From the NCBI GenBank assembly GCA_014529385.2, contig CM043949.1, positions 111,910,477 to 111,974,476 of the forward strand: 64,000 nucleotides of DNA, written 5' to 3'. The notes below the pieces were generated by a model. That model ran no database searches. It was not told where the DNA came from and was given only the letters and a program-made list of their open reading frames with translations. This DNA is from Adiantum capillus-veneris (lineage: Eukaryota > Streptophyta > Polypodiopsida > Polypodiales > Pteridaceae). The position numbers were made by a program, and so were the translations under genes. This document shows, piece after piece, positions 10,484 to 21,507 of this stretch; within the stretch, counting starts at the first letter, position 1, and every line of letters begins with the position of its first letter.

Positions 10484-10768
10484 CTATCTAGCTATTATAT
10501 GGTCGCGGTTTCTTCAGTAAAAAGCAAGCCTCTGTCAACCCATTAATAGTAAAAACTTGGGAGTTATGTTCATAGTCTTGTACGAGTATCTAGGTATCAA
10601 GGCCAAATTGGGAGTTGTGTTCGTATTTTTGTATGCCTATCTAGCTATTATATGGTCACAGTTTCTTCAGTAAAAAGCAAGCCTCTGTCAAACCATTAAT
10701 AGTAAAAACTTGGGAGTTGTGTTCATATTCTTGTATGAGTATCTAGGTATTAAGGCAAAATTGTATCT
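10484..10768. repeat. 153-bp tandem duplication in intron
   Basis: A unit starting CTATCTAGCTATTATATGG at 10484 recurs at 10637 with a few substitutions. The second copy is slightly incomplete. Confidence 0.85.
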
Positions 10769-11607
10769 GAGTGACCAGTGGCAGTCAATGGTCAATAGTA
10801 GCTAGCTCCTCCTGATAACATCTTATATGTTTAGAGATTGCAACTAACAGATTTTGAAACACAATTGTTGAAGCTTAGCAAAGGTCTACTGGCTGAGGGC
10901 CAAATGTAGAGTAGATGCAGCACCTGCAGTTGATAGCAAGAGTTGGCAGCTAGCATGCTTGAAGCTGCAGTGTATTGCCCAAGATGATTGATGGAGGAGA
11001 AACTGTCTAAGTATTTAGCTGTGGTGTGGTCAACACCTAATCAAGTCTGAAATAAGCTAATCTGGCCTAATAATCAAGAAGTAGGTAGAGCGGCTCAAGC
11101 AGCAGCTGAAATAGGCATTTTCTTTGGACAATAGACACGTGCTGAAAGTTGTATGGTCTGAAAAGGAATTTGCAGTGTCAAGGCGAGTTCATGAAGAGTG
11201 TGCCATGTGTCATTATAAGATGCACGAAGTATAAGCTTCTTCTGCTCATCATCAGCGTTTCACTTCTTGTCTGGTGGTGGCTCCATTATATCCCAAGAGC
11301 AGATTAGGAGTGAGGGCTCATTTGTGGCTGTGCCCGGCCGTATGTGAAGCAGATGTACCTTTTTTGCCCGTACCAGCCATGTATGTGCCTCTTGATAGGG
11401 TGGCTTGAGGCGGGACCCCTATTCCTAGGTCTTTACGGTGTCAAAAGTCCATGTGTCCTATATACATGTGATGTGACACATATTTTGCTTGTAAAAAATG
11501 TAGAACAAAATAGAATCTTGTGTTAGCAAGGAGAGTGGAGAGATACGATGCAAAGTAGATCAGTGGCAAATCAAAATTTAGATTAGCACTATTACAAAGT
11601 GATGGTG
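10769..11607. other. Intron sequence without a recognised gene
   Basis: About 840 bp of mixed-composition sequence between the tandem duplication and the hAT target site. I see no coding or RNA feature. Confidence 0.5.
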
Positions 11608-11615
11608 CCATCCAC

Positions 11616-14600
11616 CATAGTTTTTCCATACGTCAATCACACGTCGGACGCACACGGGTACGGAAGTACGGATCAGACCACCCAAAACTCCACACGTCAG
11701 TCTTAGGATTCTACAGAGTAATTGTAGAAATACTTACTGCACCACCATGTTTAAAACTTTATAAGTTTATAGACAGTCTACAGACAAAAGTTAAAACTTA
11801 AAACCATAGAAACTTTAGAAATTAAAAGTGGACCGAGGACTCTGGAGAGTTGAGACTGGAGAGAATCAAGATGGTGCCTCAGACCTCTAAGTAATGATTG
11901 ATAAAGTAACCTCCAAACAGAAAGGAGTCAAGAGTCAGGACAATAGAAGCAAGCCAAAAACATTCAGGAATCAGGAGTGTAGTCTCCTGAAGGCTGAATC
12001 CAAAACATAAGTAGGGAGGCGAGACTAGAGGCTAGAATCTAAACTGTAGACTCTAGAGTCAACAGTGAAAAGAACACCATACGGGTAACGGCATGCCGCA
12101 TAAGTAAATGTCAAAAACCACGGTCCAGACTCCATAAGCAGGCGGCCAGGCATAGGCATAGTGAGCTCTAACTCTCACCATAGCTCACATCCTCATCGTC
12201 ATAAGCAGCATCATCCTCCTCCTCGTCCTCATCCTCATCCTCATCACCACCAATTGAGCATGATGCTCCAACGTGACTGGTCCCAGCGATGGGAATAGGC
12301 TCTATCGCATCTGTAGTACTCTCTGCAATGGCCTCCTGAATCTCTTGCAAGGCAAGCAAGCGGTCCTCATTTTTTTTCTTATTGAGCGTTTCCAATGTGA
12401 CCTCCATTCTCTCATAGCCGCGCTCTTTGATTTTGGATATGAGCCTCAAGTTCGTGTGTATGTGCACAAGCTTCTCTGTATGAGATGGGAGTAGCCTATT
12501 TCTTCTCTTGATATGAATGAGAGAGAAGGTGCTCCAATTTCTCTCACATGGAGAGGCACATGTCCCTTGCGAAAGCACTCTCAAAGCAAGAGCTTGCAAA
12601 GCAGGTGTGCAAGCCCCAAAAGTTTCCCACGATTTCACTCCCTCTTGCATCCTCAATGCATCTTTTGCAATTGGATGAGCAAATGACTTGCTTTCAACTT
12701 TATAAATGTCAAACTCATCAATTAGGGTGCCTTGCAAGGTCAAATCACCCTTGGTGTACATGTCCAAGAATGTCATCCATCCTTCATGCACCTCGCCATC
12801 ACTTTCTTGCCCTCTTCCTCGCCATATGGGATGCAACATGTATCCAACAGCATGTAACGGTGTGTGCAATATATTCCATCTTTCAATGCATAGATCCCTA
12901 ATCTCTCTCATCCTTGCAGCATCAATGCCTTGCATGTTTTCAATTTGCTCTACCATGCGATCCGTAAGCTCGTACATAAGCCCCATGGTGGCTCCTTCCC
13001 TATCAGCCAAACGGAGAATTTTCAAAATTGGAGCACACATTTTCAAAATCAGCCTTGCCTCTTGCCAAAAGGATGCATTAAACACAATGTTCGAGACCTC
13101 AGTAGCCTTTTGAGTCTTGGATCTCTTCATCTTAACAAATTTGTCATCAATCATAAGCTTGCGCATACCTTGCATGCATCTCTCATCCACAAGATTGGCC
13201 AACATAATAAAGTAGTACGCAAATCGAGTGGCTGACGGCTTGACCAAGTCCTTCTTGCTAAGTTGCCGAAACAATGCCAACACAGTAGATTTTCTTGTCA
13301 CAAATGTGACAATCTTTGTTGCATCCTCAAGCACTTTTCCAACCCAACCAATCTGTCCAATGTCCTCAAACAAAAGGTCCAAGCAATGGCAAGCACATCT
13401 GGTAAAAAAAATGTGTTCCCACTCCCTTTCAATCATCTCCCCAGCACCAACACAATTGGTTGCATTGTCCATGCATACCTGCACAACATTTGCTGGGCCA
13501 ATCTCTCTGATAACCTGTTTGAGATGCTTAAAAATAAATTCCGATGTCTTTGTTTCCCCAGATGCGTCTACAGCTTTCAAAAACACTGACCCATGAATAA
13601 AGCATGCAAGAAATTTAATGATAGGCCTGCGCCTAGTGTCAGACCATCCATCACACACAATAGAGCATCCATATCTTTTCCATTTCTCGCGTACACCCAT
13701 GATCTCAGTCTTTACGCATTTAACCTCCTCATTCAATTCTGTGGTGCGCAAAGCATGATAAGAGGGGGGAACATACGAAGGACCTGCTTGCCCAATAGCT
13801 TTCACCATTTGCAAAAAGTAAGGGCTCCTTACTTTCCATGTAGGAACATCCTCAGCATAAAAAAACCTGCGCAAGGCTTGGTCTGCTTGCTTCCGTGTTT
13901 GCAAGCCAAATGCACTCGCCAAACCCCCTTGAGAAACCTTCCTCTTTTTGCTTGAGGACCCCACATTGGACTTGGAAGAGCCACTTACATTAGTTGTTTC
14001 CTTAGCATATGTACTCATTGAAGCACCTCCTTGAGCTTGAGAGGCATTTCCTTCCAAATCATTGACCAGTGCATCTACAAAAGTAGCTCTGTCTTCTTCC
14101 TCTGGCCTTGCATCTGCATGCAATCTTGTGACAATCTCTACAACATCTGCTGGGGCCTCATCACATGGGCCTCCCACACCATGGCCAGCAATGCCCAAAA
14201 TATGTGCACGGATACACAAAGGACCACCGTCCCATGAATGCCCACAAAAATTACATTTACAAGTCCGTTTTCCTTTTGGAAGACTCTTCACTTGCTGCAC
14301 ATACTGCCACTCGGGACACTTGGTTCGGCCCATCTGCAAACTTGCAAAGAATTTGGCTTGGAAGTTGGAACTTGGAAGATGGTGCAACGAGCTTGAGTAC
14401 TGAGCTGGCTGTTGCGCTATGTGTTGGCGGGAGAGGTTGGAGGCAAGAGAGAGTGCGACCCGAGGGCAGAGACTCGAGAGGATGGGCGGGCTGATGTCCA
14501 AGTCTCCGAGCTCACAAGTTCATACACGCTCTGTGACAGTGTGAGAGTCTCTGCAATCTTTGTATATTCTATGCAGAGACATTTGCCTGTAGACTATACG

Positions 14601-14745
14601 AGCGCGCGGCCAAAAAAATGCAGCCGAAACTTTTTTGCCCCAAATTTTTTGCCACGCTGGCTGCAGGTGCGAAATCCCCATCCGTACTTCATCCGTACCC
14701 GTACTTGTACGGCAGGCCTTCCGTACGCGAACGAAAAAAACTATG
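11616..14745 (-). mobile_element. Complete hAT DNA transposon 1
   Basis: A 3,130-bp element flanked by a perfect 8-bp target duplication CCATCCAC (11608-11615 and 14746-14753), the size made by hAT transposases. The ends are CATAGTTTTT...AAAAACTATG. Both subterminal regions carry repeats of TACGG (for example GGGTACGG near 11656 and its complement near 14695), the usual hAT transposase-binding arrangement. It contains one uninterrupted transposase gene on the minus strand. Clean target duplications and an intact gene suggest a recent insertion. Confidence 0.95.
12168..14333 (-). CDS. hAT transposase (BED zinc finger, DUF659, hATC), apparently intact
   Basis: From ATG at 14333 (MGRTKCPEWQ) the frame runs 721 residues without interruption. 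A longer open frame extends upstream but has no ATG before this one. An N-terminal BED-like finger has CKCNFC with downstream His residues (residues ~25-50). The catalytic core shows VCDGWSDT (first Asp) and CMDNATNCVGAG (second Asp). A RW-type motif (CIERWNILHTP) follows, then the C-terminal dimerisation region with ALRVLSQGTCASPCERNW (the conserved CERNW Glu). The extreme C-terminus is a Glu/Asp tract. It would cut and paste this element and related non-autonomous copies. The relative at 45964-48189 has 704 residues after splicing, a similar length. Confidence 0.93.
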   Translation of the reverse strand: MGRTKCPEWQYVQQVKSLPKGKRTCKCNFCGHSWDGGPLCIRAHILGIAGHGVGGPCDEAPADVVEIVTRLHADARPEEEDRATFVDALVNDLEGNASQAQGGASMSTYAKETTNVSGSSKSNVGSSSKKRKVSQGGLASAFGLQTRKQADQALRRFFYAEDVPTWKVRSPYFLQMVKAIGQAGPSYVPPSYHALRTTELNEEVKCVKTEIMGVREKWKRYGCSIVCDGWSDTRRRPIIKFLACFIHGSVFLKAVDASGETKTSEFIFKHLKQVIREIGPANVVQVCMDNATNCVGAGEMIEREWEHIFFTRCACHCLDLLFEDIGQIGWVGKVLEDATKIVTFVTRKSTVLALFRQLSKKDLVKPSATRFAYYFIMLANLVDERCMQGMRKLMIDDKFVKMKRSKTQKATEVSNIVFNASFWQEARLILKMCAPILKILRLADREGATMGLMYELTDRMVEQIENMQGIDAARMREIRDLCIERWNILHTPLHAVGYMLHPIWRGRGQESDGEVHEGWMTFLDMYTKGDLTLQGTLIDEFDIYKVESKSFAHPIAKDALRMQEGVKSWETFGACTPALQALALRVLSQGTCASPCERNWSTFSLIHIKRRNRLLPSHTEKLVHIHTNLRLISKIKERGYERMEVTLETLNKKKNEDRLLALQEIQEAIAESTTDAIEPIPIAGTSHVGASCSIGGDEDEDEDEEEDDAAYDDEDVSYGES

Positions 14746-14753
14746 CCATCCAC

Positions 14754-15726
14754 CCATGTGCTTTCAAGGTAGATCTTAGATGGCGATATAGACAACTAGA
14801 GCTAGTAGGCAGGAATACAAGGGGCTGGTTATCCTTCAATATGGATGCCATGGTTCATGGAGATGGCCTTCTTATATAGTGCTGCGGGTGGGTGGTAGAT
14901 AAGAGTGTGAGTGTGTGTGTGGCATGTGCGGTATTGCCTATGCCAACCCACCGTCTGCGGCTACCAGCCATCAACCACGGGCCATTGACCACTAGCCACC
15001 GGCCATAGTACTAATGGCATGTATATATGGCCTAGTATAGTAGGGAATATTCTAGGAATATTCCCTCAAATTTTCCTCGAGGGTGTTGCCCCCGAACCCC
15101 TACTTGGGGGGCCGTTGGCCCCCTAGACCCCCAAGTGAGGCTGCTCACCACGCCCCAGACCCCAAGGTTGGCACTCTTGAATTTGCTCCGTACCATCCAT
15201 GATCACAAATAAAAGAACTCATTAACGTGCAAGCTGGAATCCACCACATATATGTGCACTATTGGTTTCTTCTCATATGGGGGCCTTACAAACTATGCAA
15301 CATCATAAGGTGGGCAAAACTGACAGGTGGGTATTGTAGGTATGCTAACATTGCTGAGTTGGCTTTTTTTAGAGGGAGCCCCCAATCTACTGGGTCGTGG
15401 GCTGTAGTTTGAGGTGGAGCAGATAATGAGGGTACATATATATGCACCCCTGTCCCCTCCCTCTTGTACCAGTTGTATGTAGCATATGAGCCTGTGTTTT
15501 AGGATCTCTCTTGTTGTACCATCGTTTTCTCTCCCTGTAGCGTTTCCTCTCTCCTCTTTTGTGAGCGATCTCTCTTTTCTCTCATCATCCTCTCTCTGTC
15601 CTCCAACGTTTTGCAGACTTGTAGATGAGGAGGGGTTGCTTGAGTCGGACATCTACCTCTGCAGAGGGCTGCCCACACTTTGGGGCCAATTTGATGGTTG
15701 TTTCATCCGGAGGCTGTCCGCCGTTC
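14754..15726. other. Intron sequence, possible retroelement relic
   Basis: No gene is recognised. There is a GC-rich inverted repeat near 15100-15140 (ACTTGGGGGGCC against GGCCCCC...CCCAAGT). A TATATATA/CCCCTCCC stretch near 15435-15470 resembles an LTR promoter and leads into the copia fragment at 15727. The identity of this stretch is unproven. Confidence 0.4.
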
Positions 15727-16339
15727 GAGGAGTGAATAGAGTTGTGGAGCAAATGAATAGGACTGTTGTAGAGATGGGCTTCAGCATCAGGATTTGCCAA
15801 GTGTTTGCAAGCTGAGGGCGTTAGTGTAGCTGTTGAAACCCTCAGCCACGTCTCCTACGACCTCGCTTCCTTGATAATCTCCATTTGAGGGACACTTTGG
15901 TAGGAAACTCGGTGTCTCCCATTTCAAGGTTTTTGGGAGTGATGCCTACGTCCATGTGCCAAAGGTGTTCGAGAGAAGCAGAGGGAAAAGTTCGTTCCAA
16001 CTTCCAAAATTAACAGAATGATTTTTTTCAGCTACAACGCACTTTCCTATCTTCTCTTTGATCTTGAGCAGAAGGGGATCATGGTTAACGGTGATGTGAG
16101 CATGCTCCTTCAGAGGGGGTTGCGGGCTCATAGGTATTCCACATTATTGGTGGATACATGTCAAGCATATACGCTAGACTATGGAGACTCGACCTAGGCT
16201 TACTTCGCTGTTTCTTTGACTGGTATTTGGCAGACATAAGGTTTTTTTTTTCTTGGACTATAAGCTTGTCTCTACTCCTATGGATCCCAAGCACAGGTTC
16301 TTGTATAAGCCCTCAGAGCTAGTAGATGCTACCAAGTAC
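15727..16339 (+). pseudogene. Ty1/copia pol fragment (integrase and RT pieces)
   Basis: With frame changes, the plus strand reads VVEQMNRTVVEM (copia integrase NGVxERMNRT box, near 15750), SHFKVFGSDAYVHVPK (integrase C-terminal part, near 15940), then after a deletion YKLVSTPMDPKH and LVDATKY (end of copia RT, near 16260-16335). It ends exactly at the LTR of element C (16340), which inserted here. An inverted copy with the same internal deletion lies at 31600-32331. Confidence 0.8.
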
Positions 16340-16970
16340 TGTTAGGTGTAGCGGAATGAATGTTGTAATTTCTCAAGATTAGTGATCTTTATTTGCTCAA
16401 GGCTCCTTTTAGTTCTTAGGGAAGGAGGGAGCCTTCCGTCTTATGGAGAGTGCTATGATCACGAACAAAGTGAGTGGATATTGTGCATGCAAGTGAATGA
16501 GACTGAGAGAAGGAGAGAGAAGAGATAAGACACCGAGAGGTTGTAAAACCCTCCTCCGAAGGCCCAACTCTCATCGGCGAGAGTGGTCTACTTTGATTGC
16601 ACAAAGGCGTACAATGCGTATGCAATGGACTGATGCAATGGGACTATGCCGATGACGACGACGGTGATGACGACGGCGACTTAGGCTGAAATCTGTGATC
16701 TTGGTGGCTGAAAATGACTGTTTCTTGCTGGTTTCATGGCTGAAAATGATTGTCTTGGTCGGGGCTGAAATGGTGATGAAAAACGCTGGTTTTCCTGCTC
16801 TTTAGGCTGCGTTTTTGGGGAGAGATTCTTGGCTGAAAAACGCTGTGACAGCAGGTGGTTTCTTGCTGAAATTTGCAGCCTTTCTAGCGTTAGTATTCCT
16901 TGTCAAGCTATGGTTACCTTTGCTGAATTTGATGAAGTCAAGCGCTGAATTTGCTGAGGGATCTAGCGTT
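16340..16970 (-). repeat. 3' LTR of gypsy C, distal part
   Basis: From TGTTAGGTGTAGCGGAATG upward, this is the reverse complement of the end of the gypsy B LTRs (compare AACATTCATTCCGCTGCACC near 8110). It is interrupted at 16970 by the target duplication AGTAA and the copia element. Confidence 0.87.
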
Positions 16971-16975
16971 AGTAA

Positions 16976-17166
16976 TGTTGGGGTTAAGGCCTATGTGCTT
17001 TGACCGGTCGCCCAGGTCATGGGCGTCCGCCCACTGTTACCCTATACTTATAGTGAGTATACTGTATAGGGGGAGCTGCCACTTCACAGTCTCCCCACCC
17101 ACATCGTGTGTGTGTCTCCTTCTCTCTCTCTCACTCTCCGTCTGTGGTGCTCCCCGATCCCCTTCA
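16976..17166 (+). repeat. 5' LTR of the copia element
   Basis: TGTTGGGGTTAAGGCC...CCCCTTCA, 191 bp. It contains the palindrome-like TATAGTGAGTATACTGTATA near 17050 and a CT-rich end. Confidence 0.94.
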
Positions 17167-17168
17167 AT

Positions 17169-17180
17169 TGGTATCAGAGC
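17169..17180 (+). other. Primer-binding site of the copia element
   Basis: TGGTATCAGAGC two bases after the 5' LTR, complementary to initiator-Met tRNA. Confidence 0.93.
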
Positions 17181-19569
17181 TGGTTTGGTGGCGGAGCAGG
17201 TGCCCGGAGCTCGGAGCTCGGCTATGGCAGAGGGAGCTCGTTAGAGAAGTGCTCGGCGAGAGAGAGCTTACATAGGCATGAAGCAAGGAGCTTGGATTGG
17301 AGAGCTCAAAGAGCTTGGAGCTTTGGAGATCTTGAAGTGCAAGAGTCGGTGTAGATCTGAGCATTCTAGAGAGGTCGTGGGCTATTTTGCCTCAAGCTTG
17401 CAGAGCTAGCTTCATTGCCTACTACAGGTGCCACATCTGCTGTAGATTTATTGCAAAACAGCAGGCTTTTGTGACAGTGTCAAAATTAGGTGATCAAAGA
17501 CTTGATTTTACCCAAATCGGCCGCCCAAAATAAAGAAGGTACTTTGTACCCGGGTCTGCGCTCATTTTGGCTGTCAAATTTATATTTCAAAGTAGGAGGC
17601 AGCAGCACAGCTAGTGAGCAACAGTAGCAAAACTTGAGCTTTGAGGGCCTTTCAGAGCGGATTCAATTTGCTTGTGTGGGTTGGCATGTGCTCAAGACCA
17701 TGTATGGGCATTGAGGTCTGATACATTGAGAGCCAGGCGGTGAGCTCTTGCAGGTGGGTAGTAAGCCCTTGTGTCAGGAGGTGCTTAGCTTGATGGTGTA
17801 TGCCTTGCGCATTGCTGTTTTGCAATCACATGGATGCCATGAGCTCATAGGTGTTTGAGCTAGTTTGCTGGAGAGGGAGCCATGTATGTGCATTGAGGAT
17901 TCTGCACATGTTTGCTCTCAGAAGTGAGAGTGGTTGCTCATAGTGCCGTGCTTTGGCCTAGAGTGTTATATGCATACAAGTACATTGATCAGAGGGATGA
18001 TGCACATGTCTTGTGCGGATCGATTGCTAAGTATGGCAATTCTAGATACATGTTGAGCTTGTCAAGCTCGTAGGTGACAGATTCACGTGCGTACAGGTGG
18101 ACAGTTTGTCCAGCAAGCCACTGAGTTAGGAGTGAGCTCAGGTACCATATGTTTGGCAAGTGATGTATGCAGGATGTGGATTGTCAGTTATGGCTAAGTT
18201 TTGTGTGTGATTTTTGATCACTCTGCGGGGAAACTTTGGCAGCTTTTTTCCAGGCTGTAGCTATCAGGACAGCAGGTCTGTAGACAGGAACAGGTGTCTA
18301 CAACAGCAACAGGGGAAGATTTGGGGTGGTGTCAAATTTTTTTAACGATCTGATACTCTATCTAACCAAAATCGGCAAGTGGATCTATGGAGGAAGCTGT
18401 CCTCGCTGCAAGAGAGCCAGTCATCCCTCTGAAGGGAGGGGAGTGTGCAGGAGATTGACGACGCTCCTCCAGATTCAAGCCAAGAGACGAAGTACAGGTA
18501 CAGGGTTTGCACTACAGATTGCTCTAGGTGCCGGGTTGGCATAGAGCGTGTTTTGTGCTTTGCCAAGCTATGTATGACATTGTGGAGAGCTGTTACGCTC
18601 TAGTCTCCTGGATTTCAGTTCCAGAGGTGTTGCAGTGTCCTGTTTACTGGCTTTGGTACCTTGCTTTGCCACAGGTGTACAGGTGACTTCTCTTCAGATG
18701 GCAGATGTACTACAGTAACTCGATTTCATGCATGGCAGTGTCTTGTTAGCCGGTTTGTGCTCATGTATGTACACTGCGGGAGCTCTTTGTATGCTCAGTG
18801 ATCTGGCTGAGCTACTCCCAGATTGTTTGCCATAGGATTTGGCATCTTATTTCCTTTGTTGTTTTGGGTGTGACTTAGTCCCCATACAAATAAGACTCTG
18901 TCCGATTTGTGCCAAGAGTTTTATGCATGTTGTGACAGTGTTCGTAAGGTATTAGTCATGCATTGACTTGTTGCTTGCGGATAGGTTTTCCGCTTATGCG
19001 CTCACAGGTGGTCACTCTAATTGCATTGCTGGCTGGTTTTATGACAGAGGTTTGTAGCACAGGTTTTGTGCAGGCAATTTAATGCACAGATTTGTAGGGA
19101 TTTGATCATGCATGTTGAGTGCTGATTGATTGCGCATTGGCTCTTGTTGAGCGGTTGATCGACTTATGGTTATTTTGGGTTAGATAGCCATTTTACGTCG
19201 AAATTCTGGAAAAATTTTCCCAGTATTTTGTGACATAATGTCCATGTTTCTTGCTTAGCTTGGCTTGATTTTGGCACTCAGTTTTTTGGCTTTGAGAGTG
19301 TTGGTTACACTCAGAGTTTGCGTGCGGTATTCTCTGTAGGTGGGAGATTTGTGCATGTGTATGCATCGATACTGCACAGTGTGGGCTTGGTGATTAGCTC
19401 ACAGATTGCAGTGTGATACTAGAGCAGGCGAGGCTTGTATTGACATTGCGGGCGCTCTACTTTGGAGTGTGTCTCACAGGCTTTACATTGTGTTTCTAGC
19501 CATATTTGTAGACAATTTCCAGGTGTTGTTGGTGAGGTGGTTTTGCTATCTAGCTTGCTACTTGTGCTC
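17181..19569 (+). other. Long non-coding leader of the copia element
   Basis: About 2.4 kb between the primer-binding site and the gag start without a supported coding region. Copia leaders are usually far shorter. The sequence is moderately T/G-rich with many TGCATG/TTGTGC words and no retroelement domain. It may hold packaging signals, spacer sequence, or captured DNA I cannot identify. Confidence 0.6.
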
Positions 19570-21201
19570 ATGGCAGAGAGAGGTGATCGATCAGATCGTG
19601 ACCTCTCACAGATGTGCGTGTTTGATGGGTCAGACTTTGCGGCATGGAGAGATTGTATGCTTGATGCACTGACACAGCGAGGGTTGCATCGACCATTGAG
19701 TGGTGATGCATGTAGACCTTCAAACATGTCTGATGATCAGTGGCAGGAGCTAGAGGAGATGGCACTATCTACACTCTCTTTGCACCTTGTGGAATCTGTA
19801 TATGCTCTTGTTATGTATGAGGCTACTTCGAGAGTACTTTGGCGCAGATTACATGATATGTATGATAGATATGAGTCATCAAGGACTCGTGTGAGACATG
19901 TACATTCACGAGTACGCCGACAGGTGATATGTTGGTATTGTGGTCATTTTGGATACGTTAGACAACGCTGTTTTCGTCGTATGCGACATCGTAGGAGACA
20001 TGGCAGTCTCAGAGATGTATGTAGTGATGCCATGGACTTAGTTGCTTTGACAGTTGAGGCAGATGTAGTGTCGGAGTATACTAGTGACGGGGATGTCACT
20101 TTTACCTCGAGCTATGCACGAGATGCTATACATGTGGATAGTGCACTCCCTTCGCAGTGGTTGCTAGACGCAGATGCTATGTTTCATGTCACGCCACATC
20201 GTGAATGGTTTTGTAGCTATTCTAGCGGGATGCTTGGCAGTGTACGTTTGACCGATGGATCGGTGCATGCGATAGCAGGTGCAGGAGATGTGAGACTGTC
20301 ATTACCGAGTGGTACATCTTACTTGTTACGACATGTGCGCTATGTACTAGATTTGACAGTGAGTTTGATCTCGATTGGTCAGCTTAGAGATTGTGGATGT
20401 CAGATTTCGCTACGAGAGCGAGATTTTGTGATGCATTTGGGTTCGCTAGTGATTGCGAGAGGTGCGAGGAGTGGTACAGGTTACCCATTGCATGTGGATC
20501 ACGTGAGAGACGGTGTTGTCTCTGTGATCATGCAGCCAAGTAGAGAGCGAGAGAGCAGGCGAGTCTCTTTTGCTTGTGGGTTGCAGGATGCTTTGCATGG
20601 AGTGCAGAGCAGTGACCTTGTTGTGCAGGTTGCGTCTACGGATGCACAGGTAGAGCGGGACAACTCTAGTGAGTCACAACAAGATGAGTCATCAAAGGCG
20701 ATGACAGAGATGACTCACATGGATGCTGAGATGTCGGCTATTGTGGAGTCATTTCTTGATATGCTTATGCCAAAGCTTGATGCAGATTTTGGACAGATGG
20801 ATACTCTTGGTACACATGTGATATGTGGTGGGCACGAGGAGTCACTCCAGAGCTCGGAGTCAGAGTGCCATGGTCTCTATGATAGGGGACAGGATTGCCA
20901 TGAGTTGAGTTCTGAGTTGGAGGTGGCAGAGGTTGCCAGGGTTGCATCAACGTTCGGTGTCCTCATGTACGAGATGCTGATCTCGAGGCCCGACATAGCA
21001 GCTGCAATGGGAGCATTTGCAGCAGGGTTGATTAGTTGTTCGATGACTGACCTCGGCATAGAGGATAGGGGAGGTTTGCAGGTATTGGACCGATACTTGC
21101 AGGAGTGCATGAGCTCTTGTAGACTCTTTGCAGAGCTTGGAGCTAGCTCTGTGTGGCTTCCGCAGCGGGATGTTTGTCTATCAGTAGAGCCGGATGCCTA
21201 G
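19570..21201 (+). CDS. Miniaturised copia polyprotein: gag, zinc knuckle, protease, RT-end
   Basis: From ATG at 19570 (MAERGDRSDRD) the frame is open for 543 codons. Residues ~15-100 are copia gag (FDGSDFAAWRDCML, RVLWRRLHDMYDRYE). The middle of gag is missing and a knuckle, CWYCGHFGYVRQRC, follows, with Tyr where the CCHC His should be. The protease region reads WLLDADAMFHVTPHREWF; the active-site DSG is DAD, so activity is doubtful. A gag-pre-integrase segment follows (LISIGQLRDCGCQISL, GSLVIARGARSG). After ~120 residues without homology, GVLMYEMLISRPDIAAAMG matches the copia RT/RNase H junction (xLMYxMxxTRPDIAxAVG). Integrase core and RT catalytic motifs are absent. The single open frame through so many deletions is unusual. 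Confidence 0.85.
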   Translation: MAERGDRSDRDLSQMCVFDGSDFAAWRDCMLDALTQRGLHRPLSGDACRPSNMSDDQWQELEEMALSTLSLHLVESVYALVMYEATSRVLWRRLHDMYDRYESSRTRVRHVHSRVRRQVICWYCGHFGYVRQRCFRRMRHRRRHGSLRDVCSDAMDLVALTVEADVVSEYTSDGDVTFTSSYARDAIHVDSALPSQWLLDADAMFHVTPHREWFCSYSSGMLGSVRLTDGSVHAIAGAGDVRLSLPSGTSYLLRHVRYVLDLTVSLISIGQLRDCGCQISLRERDFVMHLGSLVIARGARSGTGYPLHVDHVRDGVVSVIMQPSRERESRRVSFACGLQDALHGVQSSDLVVQVASTDAQVERDNSSESQQDESSKAMTEMTHMDAEMSAIVESFLDMLMPKLDADFGQMDTLGTHVICGGHEESLQSSESECHGLYDRGQDCHELSSELEVAEVARVASTFGVLMYEMLISRPDIAAAMGAFAAGLISCSMTDLGIEDRGGLQVLDRYLQECMSSCRLFAELGASSVWLPQRDVCLSVEPDA

Positions 21202-21291
21202 CTCATCGAGAGTCAGTGGACATAGGTTGAGAGAATCTCTCACCTTCTATTGGTTGTACACTAGTAGATCTTGCTTAAAGACACATTGGCC

Positions 21292-21305
21292 TTTAAGTGG
21301 GAGGT
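21292..21305 (+). other. Polypurine tract of the copia element
   Basis: TTTAAGTGGGAGGT directly before the 3' LTR, the canonical copia plus-strand primer. Confidence 0.9.
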
Positions 21306-21502
21306 TGTTGGGGTTAAGGCCTATGTGCCTTGACCGGTCGCCCAGGTCATGGGCGTCCGCCCACTGTTACCCTATACTTATAGTGAGTATACTGTATAGG
21401 GGGAGCTGCCACTTCACAGTCTCCCCACCCACATCGTGTGTGTGTCTCCTTCTCTCTCTCTCACTCTCCGTCTGTGATGCTCCCGCTCCCCGATCCCCTT
21501 CA
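21306..21502 (+). repeat. 3' LTR of the copia element
   Basis: 197 bp. Matches the 5' LTR except for two substitutions and an extra CTCCCG near 21480. Followed by the target duplication AGTAA. Confidence 0.94.
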
Positions 21503-21507
21503 AGTAA

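Larger units (their letters stand above)
16976..21502 (+). mobile_element. Complete non-autonomous Ty1/copia element (miniaturised polyprotein)
   Basis: A 4,527-bp element with a perfect 5-bp target duplication AGTAA (16971-16975 and 21503-21507), two LTRs of 191 and 197 bp, an initiator-Met primer-binding site and a copia-type polypurine tract. The LTRs differ by two substitutions and one 6-bp insertion as read by eye, so insertion was recent relative to its neighbours. Internally it has a ~2.4-kb leader without a gene and one 543-codon frame made of shortened gag, protease and RT-end pieces. There is no integrase core and no RT catalytic domain. It must use enzymes from another copia element. 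Confidence 0.94.

Noticed and set aside
12273-13955. Many plus-strand frames of 60-135 codons across hAT 1
   Set aside because: They are antisense shadows of the transposase.
14412-14879. 155-codon plus frame across the hAT 1 right end
   Set aside because: It crosses the element border and target duplication at 14745/14746, so it cannot be an evolved gene.
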